Assembly (NCBI GenBank): GCA_041618535.1
Contig: JBFKFP010000010.1
Coordinates: 1-31,888 of the forward strand
DNA from: SHLJ01 sp041618535
GTDB taxonomy: Bacteria > Bacteroidota > Bacteroidia > Flavobacteriales > Flavobacteriaceae
Direction of reading: 5' to 3'
DNA: 31,888 nucleotides
Shown here: one piece after another, positions 24,242 to 31,888 of the stretch
Layout of the letters: each line of letters opens with the position of its first letter
How positions within the stretch are numbered: position 1 is the first letter of the stretch
The notes under the pieces: model-generated
The model's database searches: none
What the model was told of the DNA's origin: nothing
The model's input: the letters and a program-made list of their open reading frames with translations, nothing else
Made by a program: the position numbers and the translations under genes

Positions 24242-26479
24242 CTATTTCAATTCAAATCGGTCAAGGTTCATCACCTTATTCCATGCAGCAACGAAATCTT
24301 TAATAAACTTCTTATCACTGTCAGAACAGGCATAAACCTCTGCAAGGGCTCGCAGTTCAGAGTTAGATCCAAAGATGAGATCAACCCTTGTTCCAGTCCA
24401 TTTTAAAGCTCCGCTAGTTCGATCCCGACCTTCAAAGGTTTCCTGATCGTCAGAGATCGCCTTCCATTCAGTATCCATATCCAACAGATTTACAAAGAAA
24501 TCGTTAGTCAGGGTACGTGGACGCTCGGTAAAGACACCATGTTTAGATCCGTCAAAATTTGTACCCAGAACACGCATACCACCCAGAAGAACGGTCATTT
24601 CTGGGGCAGTTAAGGTAAGTAGCTGCGCCTTATCTACAAGCATTTCTTCTGTAGAGCTCTCATATTTGCCTTTTTTATAGTTCCTGAATCCATCTGCCAG
24701 CGGTTCAAGATAGGCAAAAGACTCTGTTTCGGTCTGCTCTGCCGAAGCATCCATCCTGCCGGGCGTAAATGGTACACTTATTACATGACCAGCATTCTTG
24801 GCTGCATTCTCGACCCCGGCGCATCCTCCAAGCACTACGAGGTCTGCCAGAGATACTTTCTTGTTTCCAGCCTGTGAAGCATTGAAATCATCCTGTATTC
24901 CCTCGTAAACATCAAGCACTTTTGACAGCTGGTCCGGATTGTTGACCTCCCAGTTTCTCTGTGGCTCTAATCGAATGCGGCCACCGTTGGCTCCTCCGCG
25001 CTTGTCTGAGTCGCGATAGGTAGAAGCCGCAGCCCATGCTGTTGAAACCAATTCTGAAACGGACAGTCCTGAGTTCAGGATTTTTGATTTGAGGTCAGCT
25101 ATATCACTTTCGTTCACCAGCTCATGATCCACAGCAGGGATCGGGTCTTGCCAGATCAGGTCTTCGGCTGGCACCTCCGATCCGAGATAGCGAGATTTTG
25201 GTCCCATATCACGGTGAGTTAGCTTGAACCAGGCTTTCTGATATGCTTCCTTAAATTCCTCAGGGTTCTCCAGGAAATGCCTTGAGATCTTTTCATATTC
25301 AGGATCCATTCGTAATGAAAGGTCGGTCACCAGCATAAACGGATCATTCTTTTTGTCCGGATCATGCGCATCTGGCACTGTTCCAGCTCCTGCCCCATCC
25401 TTGGGCTTATACTGCCATGCACCGGCAGGGCTTTTTGTCAATTCCCATTCGTAATTGAACAGGTTCTCTAGGTATTTATGACTCCACTGGGTTGGTGTGT
25501 CTGTCCAGGCACCTTCCAGTCCGCTTGTAATGGTATCATTACCCACACCTGTTCCAAAATTGCTCTTCCATCCCAGACCCTGCATCTCGATTGGAGCTCC
25601 TGCTGGTTCTGCTTCCAGATATTCAGCATCGCTGGCAGCCCCGTGTGTTTTTCCAAAAGTATGTCCTCCTGCAATAAGGGCGACAGTCTCATAATCATTC
25701 ATAGCCATCCTTCCGAAGGTCTCACGAATATAATGCGCGGCATCCACAGGATCATGATTAGCGTTATGTCCTTCCGGGTTCACGTATATAAGTCCCATAT
25801 GAGCTGCTCCCAGTTGGTTCTCAAGTTCACCCTTTTCGTTGTATCGGTTCTTGTTATCGAGCCACTCTTTTTCAGAGCCCCAATAAATATCTTCTTCCGG
25901 TTGCCAGATATCTTCTCGACCACCGGCAAACCCGTACATCGGAAGACCCATTGACTCATGGGCCACATTACCAGCCAGGATCATAAGGTCTGCCCATGAC
26001 AGCTTGCGCCCGTATTTTTGCTTTATAGGCCAAAGCAATAATCGCGCTTTATCAAGGTTAGCGTTGTCGGGCCAGCTGTTAAGAGGGGCGAATCTTTGAG
26101 CGCCTGTCCCTCCTCCACCTCGGCCATCAGCCACCCGGTAAGTTCCGGCGCTATGCCATGCCATCCTTATAAAAAATGGCCCGTAATGACCATAGTCTGC
26201 CGGCCACCAGTCCTTGGAGTCTGTCATCAGTTCGGTCAGATCTTTTTTCACCGCCTCAAGATCGAGAGATTTAAATTCTTCCGCATAGTCAAAATCCTCA
26301 TCCATCGGATCTGCTAAAGAAGAATGCTGACGAAGGATGTTCAGGTTCAACTGGTTTGGCCACCAATCGCGGTTTGAAGTTCCTCCTCCAGCACTGTGTT
26401 TCAAAATGCCACTTGCGAACGGGCATTTGCTTTCTCCATTCATCGTGTGAGATTTAGTTGAATGCATGCTGTTTTCCAT
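24242..26479 (-). CDS. katG: Catalase-peroxidase
   Basis: Bifunctional heme enzyme that disproportionates H2O2 and also acts as a peroxidase. It is cytosolic, as no signal is present. It has the two tandem peroxidase domains of the family and 745 residues, its usual length. The distal triad is R105, W108 and H109 in IRMAWHSAGTYR. The proximal His lies in IAGGHTFGKTHG. The W-Y-M adduct partners are visible: W108, the Tyr in GLIYVNPEG and the Met in FGRMAMNDYET. The second domain starts near residue 440 and lacks the heme-binding features, as is normal. The start is the ATG at 26479, with a second Met five codons in. It is convergent with the SCP2-cupin gene. An AT-rich palindrome lies 72 bp upstream (26551-26565). 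Confidence 0.98.
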   Translation of the reverse strand: MENSMHSTKSHTMNGESKCPFASGILKHSAGGGTSNRDWWPNQLNLNILRQHSSLADPMDEDFDYAEEFKSLDLEAVKKDLTELMTDSKDWWPADYGHYGPFFIRMAWHSAGTYRVADGRGGGGTGAQRFAPLNSWPDNANLDKARLLLWPIKQKYGRKLSWADLMILAGNVAHESMGLPMYGFAGGREDIWQPEEDIYWGSEKEWLDNKNRYNEKGELENQLGAAHMGLIYVNPEGHNANHDPVDAAHYIRETFGRMAMNDYETVALIAGGHTFGKTHGAASDAEYLEAEPAGAPIEMQGLGWKSNFGTGVGNDTITSGLEGAWTDTPTQWSHKYLENLFNYEWELTKSPAGAWQYKPKDGAGAGTVPDAHDPDKKNDPFMLVTDLSLRMDPEYEKISRHFLENPEEFKEAYQKAWFKLTHRDMGPKSRYLGSEVPAEDLIWQDPIPAVDHELVNESDIADLKSKILNSGLSVSELVSTAWAAASTYRDSDKRGGANGGRIRLEPQRNWEVNNPDQLSKVLDVYEGIQDDFNASQAGNKKVSLADLVVLGGCAGVENAAKNAGHVISVPFTPGRMDASAEQTETESFAYLEPLADGFRNYKKGKYESSTEEMLVDKAQLLTLTAPEMTVLLGGMRVLGTNFDGSKHGVFTERPRTLTNDFFVNLLDMDTEWKAISDDQETFEGRDRTSGALKWTGTRVDLIFGSNSELRALAEVYACSDSDKKFIKDFVAAWNKVMNLDRFELK

Positions 26480-26550
26480 TTCTTATCTTTTGGTTTTAAA
26501 TATTTTTTTGTAAACCTAAATTTACGTCAATATCACCTCTTAACCTCGGC

Positions 26551-26565
26551 AATTATTAAATAATT
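26551..26565. repeat. 15-bp perfect palindrome in the katG upstream region
   Basis: AATTATT-A-AATAATT, with 7-bp arms around one base, lies in the 225-bp gap between divergent katG and the mutarotase-like gene. The 7-1-7 form resembles that of Fur/PerR boxes, but the bases do not match the PerR consensus well. It is AT-rich, so chance is possible. Confidence 0.3.
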
Positions 26566-26654
26566 CCCTATTCAGTCATAAGTGAAAACTATAAGTATAT
26601 CGAAGCGCATAAACAAAGTCGGAATTAAATAAAAGAATGCTTTTTTCTTATTTA

Positions 26655-26662
26655 TATATTTG
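26655..26662 (+). promoter_or_regulatory. Candidate -7 promoter element for the mutarotase-like gene
   Basis: TATATTTG matches TAnnTTTG exactly, 43 bases before the ATG at 26705. It overlaps an in-frame TTG at 26660, which therefore cannot be the start codon if this promoter is used. I see no good -33 TTG. Confidence 0.5.
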
Positions 26663-26704
26663 CTTTTAAACATCTTTTGCGCCGCAATAACAATTACAGG
26701 GAAC

Positions 26705-27586
26705 ATGCCCATTTCAATAAAAAATGATTCCATAGAACTATCACTTGACCGGCCTCACGAAGGCTATGGGTTTTCAAGGTTTGATTGGACCGGGAAGATC
26801 ACATCGGTAAAATTTAAAGGGCAGGAATTTGCTTCGATTGAACGTACAGACGCCTCAGATCTGAACACCTATGGCCGGGGTTTTTACAATGAGTTCGGGA
26901 TTGATCAACCTATTGGTTTTGATGAAATCGGATTAGGTGAGCAGTTTCAAAAAATAGGCATAGGTCTTCTAAAAAAAGAACATCCTGATTATGAATTCTT
27001 CAGACCTCATGAAATAGAGCCGGCTAAATTTGAGGTCAACAGCGATGGAAAGGAGATAATCATCCGATGTATTTCTAAAAACCATAACGGTTATGCTTAT
27101 GAGCTTTCCAAGTTGATTCAGCTTGAAGAAGACGGTTTTAGCTTAAAATATGAGCTCTCAAATACCGGGATAAAACCTATTCAGACAACTGAGTATGGTC
27201 ATAATTTCATGTCTTTGGGAAACACGCTCATCGATAGCAATTATGAGCTAATTTTCCCTTTTACCCTGGACCAGTCTTCCTTTGATGAATTCGTCAATCC
27301 TGATGATTGCATGAAGATTAATGATAGTAGTATCGGATTTGAGTGTACCCCGAAAGAGGCGTTCTTTATCAGTCTTATCAACGGCAATAGAGCTGTCCCT
27401 GCCTCCTGGGAAATTCAGCATAAAGAATTGGGTCTGAGTTTATCTGAAACATGTGATTATAACACCAGCAAGATCAACTTGTGGGGATGTGCCCATGTAA
27501 TCAGTCCGGAGCTCTTCCGCGAGATAAACCTACAGCCGGGTAAATCGGATTCATGGACCAGGACTTACAGCTTCAGTGAACTCTAA
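26705..27586 (+). CDS. Aldose-1-epimerase-like (galactose mutarotase fold) protein
   Basis: A 293-residue cytosolic protein with an all-beta pattern like galactose mutarotase: FDWTGKITSVKFKGQEFAS at the start, FYNEFGID, IRCISKNHNGYAYELSK, FSLKYELSNTGIKPIQTTEYGHNF, then WGCAHVISPELFREINLQPG at the end. The H in TEYGHNF and the E in EINLQPG could match the mutarotase catalytic His and Glu, but I cannot confirm the alignment. The ATG at 26705 is preferred over the TTG at 26660, which overlaps the -7 element. It may act on a free sugar or be a sugar-binding relative. Confidence 0.6.
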   Translation: MPISIKNDSIELSLDRPHEGYGFSRFDWTGKITSVKFKGQEFASIERTDASDLNTYGRGFYNEFGIDQPIGFDEIGLGEQFQKIGIGLLKKEHPDYEFFRPHEIEPAKFEVNSDGKEIIIRCISKNHNGYAYELSKLIQLEEDGFSLKYELSNTGIKPIQTTEYGHNFMSLGNTLIDSNYELIFPFTLDQSSFDEFVNPDDCMKINDSSIGFECTPKEAFFISLINGNRAVPASWEIQHKELGLSLSETCDYNTSKINLWGCAHVISPELFREINLQPGKSDSWTRTYSFSEL

Positions 27587-27649
27587 TTAAGACTATTAAA
27601 GTTTTGTGAATTGGGTTTAAAAAAGTCCGGGAAACTTTAACTTAGGGTC

Positions 27650-28519
27650 ATGAGATCCTCAAAAGCCATCTGTCTATTTTTAATTTCATCATTCGCATTC
27701 CTATCGATAAGCGCTCATCCGGGAGTGGGAATTGTCATGGATTCAAAAGGGAATGTATTCTACACAGATCTTGTTCATGTCTGGAAGATCTCTGCTGAAG
27801 GTGAACTCTCAATTGCCGTCAAGGATGTTCATACACACCAGCTTCATATTGATGAAAACGACAATTTGTATGGTGAGCATGTTTGGTATGAAGGTGAAGA
27901 GACCGATGAATGGACCTATTATGTCTGGTGCCTGGATCAGGAAGGGGAACTATCCCAAACCATTCCGCCAACAAGAGGATTTCCTGTCAATAATACCCTT
28001 GTTCGGGATTCGGATGGCAATTCATATTTTCCCGTTAAATCGGGGGACAAAGAATTTCTCAAGATCCAATCTGATCAGGGCGATAAATTGAATTACTCTG
28101 ATGAGTCATTTAACGATATCAGGTGGGTATTCTGGAGCAAACCTCATCAAGAAGTTTTACTGATAGATCATCTTACGCTCAAATCAGTAAATTCGGAAGG
28201 AAGGGTTAAAATTATTTCCGACCTGCTTCATGATAAAGCACCGAATCATGGGGATGTCAACGACCGACATTACCTGATGGGTGTTTGGACAGATAAAAGC
28301 ATGAACATCTACACCGCCGCATATGGTGCAAGAAAGGTTAAGCGGATAAGTCCGGATGGCACTTTAGAGACTGTTTATAAATCACATGTAGGTTGGTCAC
28401 CATGTGGCGGACTGATCGATGATCAGGGAAAAATGTGGGTCATGGAATTCTCGGTATTCAATAAAACCCGCGTTCGGAAAATTATCCCGGGAGGTAAGGA
28501 TAAGATCTTTAAAACTTGA
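27650..28519 (+). CDS. Exported beta-propeller (NHL/SMP-30-like) protein
   Basis: A 289-residue protein with a signal peptide (MRSSKAICLFLISSFAFLSISAHPG) and several propeller-type repeats with the pattern D-x-x-G-N-x-Y: MDSKGNVFYTDL, VWKISAEGELSI, IDENDNLYGEH, RDSDGNSYFPV, KSMNIYTAAYGARKVKRISPDG, IDDQGKMWVME. It is probably periplasmic or extracellular. Function is unknown; NHL-type propellers act as binding scaffolds or as lactonases. A 9-bp inverted repeat with a 27-base loop (27596-27604 and 27632-27640) precedes the gene. It ends 31 bp from the convergent barrel-like gene. Confidence 0.75.
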   Translation: MRSSKAICLFLISSFAFLSISAHPGVGIVMDSKGNVFYTDLVHVWKISAEGELSIAVKDVHTHQLHIDENDNLYGEHVWYEGEETDEWTYYVWCLDQEGELSQTIPPTRGFPVNNTLVRDSDGNSYFPVKSGDKEFLKIQSDQGDKLNYSDESFNDIRWVFWSKPHQEVLLIDHLTLKSVNSEGRVKIISDLLHDKAPNHGDVNDRHYLMGVWTDKSMNIYTAAYGARKVKRISPDGTLETVYKSHVGWSPCGGLIDDQGKMWVMEFSVFNKTRVRKIIPGGKDKIFKT

Positions 28520-28549
28520 TTTTTACACAGATCTGGTGATGCGAAGCTA

Positions 28550-29086
28550 TTATAATCTGTAGCCCATTCCAAGACCTAAGGTAAGGGTGTTATAGGCGCC
28601 TTCCCTGGCATCATAAAAGATCATAGGTGCAACGTCCCAATGCTTGCTGAATGGGATCTCATATTCTACACCAATACGGAATACAAAGTAATTTTCTAAG
28701 GGTTCCAATTCTACGCCCGGACCGGCGAAAATAACCAATTCAGCATATGGCCTGAATAAAAGATCCAAAGTAAGCAGAACTGGATATTCCCTTTCAATAA
28801 AAAGACTGCCTTCATCCTTTACTTCGAAGATCATAAGCTCGAGATCATTGTGAAGCCCGACTCCCCATTTATGGGATAACCAGTATTCCAGATCGAGCGC
28901 AATTGTTGGTAAGATCAGGTTTTCTCTGCCATGATGTGTTTCCTGTGGCAGAAAGGTGTAGGCCAGGGCCATAGAGATTCTGAAATAAGGCTCATTAAAC
29001 TCCTCAAACTTTGCGGAATCATTGTGTTGAGCCCTGACCAATGAACAGGACAGCCCTATTAAGAGAAAAAATTTTAGTATTCGCAT
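28550..29086 (-). CDS. Exported outer-membrane-beta-barrel-like protein
   Basis: A 178-residue protein with an N-terminal signal (MRILKFFLLIGLSCSLVRAQ). The rest has alternating polar and aromatic strands (EYPVLLTLDLLFRPYAELVIF, YFVFRIGVEYEI) and a C-terminus typical of a small barrel (TLTLGLGMGYRL) ending in a strand. I recognise no specific family. An exact -7 element TAGTTTTG lies on the minus strand at 29156-29163, 70 bases upstream of its start. Confidence 0.65.
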   Translation of the reverse strand: MRILKFFLLIGLSCSLVRAQHNDSAKFEEFNEPYFRISMALAYTFLPQETHHGRENLILPTIALDLEYWLSHKWGVGLHNDLELMIFEVKDEGSLFIEREYPVLLTLDLLFRPYAELVIFAGPGVELEPLENYFVFRIGVEYEIPFSKHWDVAPMIFYDAREGAYNTLTLGLGMGYRL

Positions 29087-29155
29087 GAGAAGGATTTTTT
29101 AATATCTGATAATTCAGGACGCACAAACTTCAAGTATTTTGTACTTTTCAAGGAT

Positions 29156-29163
29156 CAAAACTA
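29156..29163 (-). promoter_or_regulatory. Candidate -7 promoter element for the barrel-like gene
   Basis: Read on the minus strand this is TAGTTTTG, an exact TAnnTTTG match, 70 bases before the start at 29086. No clear -33 TTG is seen at the usual spacing. Confidence 0.4.
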
Positions 29164-29258
29164 CTTTAACTCCTCCTCTTAAAGAGTGATAATTATCAGT
29201 TGGGCGAAAAAATCGCAAATCTGTCCTTCAATAATTTTTAAAAAGAACAACAGCAATA

Positions 29259-30203
29259 ATGAAGATCAAAGTAGGATTAATCCAGGATCACCCTGTTTTT
29301 TTCAATAGGTCGAAAACCCTTGAAAAAATTGAGGATATCATTCGCCAAAATGCCGACCAAAACTATGATCTACTGGTTTTTCCCGAGTCTTTTATTCCAG
29401 GTTATCCGAGAGGTTTCGACTTCGGAGCCAAGATCGGAAGTCGGAGTGCGGATGGCCGTGACCTTTATCGCCGTTTTCATGATCAAAGCCTTGACCTGGA
29501 CAGCGAGGATCTGGTAAGATTAGAAAAAATTTCTGAGATAACGGATACGTATCTCATTATTGGAGTCTCTGAAAAACAAAAAAACAACGGAAGCCTGTTC
29601 TGTTCTATGCTTTACATCTCACCTTCAGGAGGTTTGCTCGGTGTCCACAGGAAGATCAAGCCTACAGGAACAGAGCGGCTGATCTGGGGTGAAGCTTCCG
29701 GAGAGTCATTGGTGAGTTTTGATACCAAAATTGGTCGTTTGGGCGGCCTGATTTGTTGGGAAAATTATATGCCGGAAGCCAGGATGGCCATGTACAAAAA
29801 AGGGGTCCAGATATACGTTGCACCTACAGCCGATTCGCGTGATGGCTGGATAGCCACAATGCGTCATATCGCCCTTGAAGGCCGCTGTTTTGTTCTTGGG
29901 TGCAACCAGTTTATGACAAAATCGATGTATCCTGAAGATTTTCTTGATTTGGTTAGAGATGAACCTGAAATCCTTTGTCCGGGAGGGAGCATCATCGTAT
30001 CTCCTTTAGGCCATGTCATTGAAGGCCCCATATTTAACTCTAATGGAATTCTGACTGCAATTTTAGATCTTGATGATATCAGCAGAAGTAAATTGGATTT
30101 CGATCCTAACGGGCATTACAGCCGGCCTGATATTTTTGAGTTTAAGGTTAATGGTCAACCGGAAACAGTGATAGAAAATACTTTGAAAATTAAGAATAAG
30201 TGA
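29259..30203 (+). CDS. Carbon-nitrogen hydrolase, nitrilase branch
   Basis: A 314-residue cytosolic member of the nitrilase superfamily. The catalytic Glu-Lys-Cys triad is visible as E43 (VFPESFIPGYPRG), K132 (HRKIKPTGTER) and C166 (GGLICWENYMPEAR). The CWENxMP form and IYVAPTADSRDGW mark the true nitrilase/cyanide-hydratase branch rather than amidases. It should convert a nitrile to the acid and ammonia; the natural nitrile is unknown. The stop codon overlaps the GTG start of the next gene by 4 bp, so the two are translationally coupled. A 12-bp palindrome TGATAATTATCA lies upstream at 29187. Confidence 0.9.
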   Translation: MKIKVGLIQDHPVFFNRSKTLEKIEDIIRQNADQNYDLLVFPESFIPGYPRGFDFGAKIGSRSADGRDLYRRFHDQSLDLDSEDLVRLEKISEITDTYLIIGVSEKQKNNGSLFCSMLYISPSGGLLGVHRKIKPTGTERLIWGEASGESLVSFDTKIGRLGGLICWENYMPEARMAMYKKGVQIYVAPTADSRDGWIATMRHIALEGRCFVLGCNQFMTKSMYPEDFLDLVRDEPEILCPGGSIIVSPLGHVIEGPIFNSNGILTAILDLDDISRSKLDFDPNGHYSRPDIFEFKVNGQPETVIENTLKIKNK

Positions 30204-31627
30204 TTGAAGAAAAGAGAATTAATACGGCGGTAACCGGTTTTATTTTTCTGGTCTTAATTATAAATTTCAGCGGATGTCAAGGGGAAGCAGAAAATTTAGC
30301 TCCATCAGAAAACAGGTTAATCCATCTCGAGAAAATAGATTTCTATCATCCTTCCAGACAGTATCAGGACCAACCTTTTAAATCAAGACTGACCTATTAC
30401 TTCAATGATGGCAGGCCCCATCGCTGGATGGAATTAGATTCGCTTGGTAAGCCCATGATTGAATATATCTATGATTACAACGACAGCGGCGTTCAAACGG
30501 GAGCAAGATACCGCGAGCCGGACATGGACAAGTTCGATGTGGAGCGCGTTCGTTTTGAGAATGACAGCACCCAGGTCACCGAGTGGATAGACTCCACAGG
30601 CACAGTCTTTTATACCATGGTAGATAATTTAAACAAAGCAGGGAAAACCTACAGGGCCACCTTTATCGGTGATACCGTTCATGGATATGATTCAACATTC
30701 TATACCAGGGAAGGGTTTGAGAAACGAATATTTTTTACCAGCACCAAGGGAAAAATAATGAATGACCGGTCATTTCTTTATGATTCAGTAAACCCATTCA
30801 ATGATTGGGCGGTGCGCAGAAAAATCATGGATAAGGAAGAAATAGAAACCCAGGTGCGTGAATTGATCTATGATGATAGCTTTACCACTTCTGATTCCAT
30901 TTATTACCCCGGAGTGATCTCATCCCGGGAGTGGTCTGAGAACGTCATCTCGTTCTCAGATGACGAGCAACGAATATTTTTTACCCGAACATCAGGTTGG
31001 GATCATCAAACGGGTTTTCTGGCCGAAAAGCAAAATGGATTGTACAATGAAGATTTATGGGTAAAGACCCTTGACTCCATCTACAACGGTTGTATATCCC
31101 CTGATGGGAAGTCGATTATCTATTCAAAAAAACAAAGTACGGGTGAGCGGATTTTTCTGATTAGACAAATGAATGATGTTTGGGGACCGGCTGAAGATCT
31201 TTCCGCGAGTTCCGGGATTCATGGCGGTTATTTTCACTGGGCAACACCAGAAGATATCTATTTCCACATTCCGGACAACAAAGGCGATATAGTTCGGGCT
31301 AAGATTAAGGATAATCAACTTATGATTACAGATCGATTAGAGATGCTGAACAGTAAAAATGGAACTGAATTCAGTCCGTTTATCGATCCCGAAAGTCGGT
31401 TTATAATTTTCACCAGATATGTTGAAGGCGACCTGAATCAGCAAGGTTTCTTTATAAGTTATAATTCCGGTGATGATATGAATATTGTCTGGACAAAAGC
31501 AGAAAAGATTCAGGTTCTTCCCTATGGATGGAGTGCACGAATCATCAATAACGGGAATCGTTTTGTCTTTACCGACGGTGAAAATATCCGAAGCCTCCCT
31601 GTTAATGCTTTAAAAATTTTGAAATAG
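30200..31627 (+). CDS. Lipoprotein with C-terminal WD40-like (PD40) propeller
   Basis: A 475-residue lipoprotein with a GTG start that overlaps the nitrilase stop. The signal peptide runs to the lipobox FSGC (Cys26). Residues about 40-215 contain repeats of the YxxDGRPHRWMEL and YxYDxNDSG type seen in toxin_WDG or MORN-like antitoxin domains, with strand-rich Asp/Tyr patterns. Residues about 250-475 hold PD40-type propeller blades: FSDDEQRIFFTRTSG, CISPDGKSIIYSKK, ATPEDIYFHIPD and FIDPESRFIIFTRY. Such proteins are found in outer-membrane-linked OmpA/PD40 systems, but no OmpA domain is present here. Function is unknown; coupling to the nitrilase suggests a shared process. Confidence 0.7.
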   Translation: MIEEKRINTAVTGFIFLVLIINFSGCQGEAENLAPSENRLIHLEKIDFYHPSRQYQDQPFKSRLTYYFNDGRPHRWMELDSLGKPMIEYIYDYNDSGVQTGARYREPDMDKFDVERVRFENDSTQVTEWIDSTGTVFYTMVDNLNKAGKTYRATFIGDTVHGYDSTFYTREGFEKRIFFTSTKGKIMNDRSFLYDSVNPFNDWAVRRKIMDKEEIETQVRELIYDDSFTTSDSIYYPGVISSREWSENVISFSDDEQRIFFTRTSGWDHQTGFLAEKQNGLYNEDLWVKTLDSIYNGCISPDGKSIIYSKKQSTGERIFLIRQMNDVWGPAEDLSASSGIHGGYFHWATPEDIYFHIPDNKGDIVRAKIKDNQLMITDRLEMLNSKNGTEFSPFIDPESRFIIFTRYVEGDLNQQGFFISYNSGDDMNIVWTKAEKIQVLPYGWSARIINNGNRFVFTDGENIRSLPVNALKILK

Positions 31628-31679
31628 GAATATCCGAAACCTGACATTCATCCCCGGGGCGAGGAAAATAATCCTTATG

Positions 31680-31888
31680 TCAGACCACTAGATCAATAGC
31701 AACCGATTTAAAGAGGCACCAGACTACAGTGCCTTTTTCCAATTTAAGCCTTTCTTTCGATTCTGATGTGATTTCAACCGCCAGTTCGATCCCGGCGTCA
31801 ATTATGCAAAGCATCGCAGACTCCCTGTGAATTATATCTGTCACCACTCCTTTTAACTGATTCTGAATGCTGACATTATCCAGTTTAC
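31680..31888 (-). CDS. modC: C-terminal part of a TOBE-domain protein, probably the molybdate ABC ATPase (5' end outside window)
   Basis: On the minus strand an open frame enters from the right edge and stops at 31680-31682. Its 68 residues read as a TOBE (Mop-type) domain: NQLKGVVTDI, a middle of CIIDAGIELAVEITSESK, then ERLKLEKGTVVWCLFKS and VAIDLVV. This matches the C-terminal molybdate-regulatory domain of ModC more closely than general TOBE domains of sugar ABC ATPases (G-x-V at the start, E-I-T-x-x-S, L-x-L-x-x-G-x-x-V, F-K-S at the end). ModE or a stand-alone Mop protein is the alternative. No ATPase part is in view. Confidence 0.65.
   Translation of the reverse strand, partial: KLDNVSIQNQLKGVVTDIIHRESAMLCIIDAGIELAVEITSESKERLKLEKGTVVWCLFKSVAIDLVV

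Noticed and set aside
25478..25954. A 158-codon open frame on the plus strand opposite katG
   Set aside because: It lies antisense to the conserved katG coding sequence; its Cys/Ser-rich content is a by-product of katG codon use.
26660..26704. A TTG start that would give the mutarotase-like protein 15 extra residues
   Set aside because: The TTG overlaps an exact -7 promoter element, so transcription should begin downstream of it. The ATG at 26705 fits better.

Overview
The window looks like chromosomal DNA of a Bacteroidota bacterium, most likely a flavobacterium-like marine or soil degrader. The evidence is a C-terminal type IX secretion sorting domain on a laminarinase-like GH16 enzyme, short MKK-type signal peptides and Bacteroidota-style lipoproteins, few Shine-Dalgarno sequences, several matches to the Bacteroidota -7 promoter element TAnnTTTG (13019, 15306, 26655, and 29156 on the minus strand), and families common in this phylum such as DUF4922. 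I see no tRNA, rRNA, CRISPR array, insertion sequence or phage gene. Base composition and codon use look even throughout.

Layout. 1-3885: the C-terminal part of an AraC-type regulator, a small cupin protein, glutamine-dependent NAD synthetase and a GH16 lipoprotein. 3886-4194: a gap that may hold the remnant of a thioesterase-like gene. 4195-9682: a tightly packed five-gene operon of a threonine-synthase-like PLP enzyme, a DUF1611 P-loop protein, a MurL-like PP-loop protein, a creatininase-family amidohydrolase and a dipeptide-epimerase-type enolase-superfamily enzyme. 9789-12994: an MscS channel, an aldo/keto reductase, PPK2 and a TfoX-like protein. 13060-16289: a secreted GH16 enzyme, an NTF2-like secreted protein and a DUF4922 HIT-like protein. 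16313-18915: a DUF2236 protein (minus strand), an alpha/alpha-toroid protein and an ankyrin protein. 19026-23259: membrane proteins, an MFS carrier, a small winged-helix regulator with a candidate operator, and a membrane LytTR regulator. 23385-26479: an SCP2-cupin fusion, a shared terminator and convergent katG. 26705-31888: a mutarotase-fold protein, a secreted propeller, an outer-membrane-barrel-like protein, a nitrilase coupled to a propeller lipoprotein, and the C-terminus of a probable molybdate ABC ATPase entering from the right edge.

The most interesting region is the operon at 4195-9682. Three of its five products resemble families known for glutamate stereochemistry or D-glutamate handling: MurL (ATP-dependent epimerisation of a C-terminal Glu), DgcN/DUF1611 (D-Glu N-acetylation) and DgcA or L-Ala-D/L-Glu epimerase (enolase superfamily). 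They sit with an amide hydrolase and an amino-acid-type PLP enzyme. I know of no described pathway with this set. The proposal that it makes, salvages or remodels a Glu-containing or other acidic amino-acid compound is inference from family membership and gene packing. The other regions look like ordinary housekeeping, polysaccharide degradation, oxidative-stress and envelope genes.
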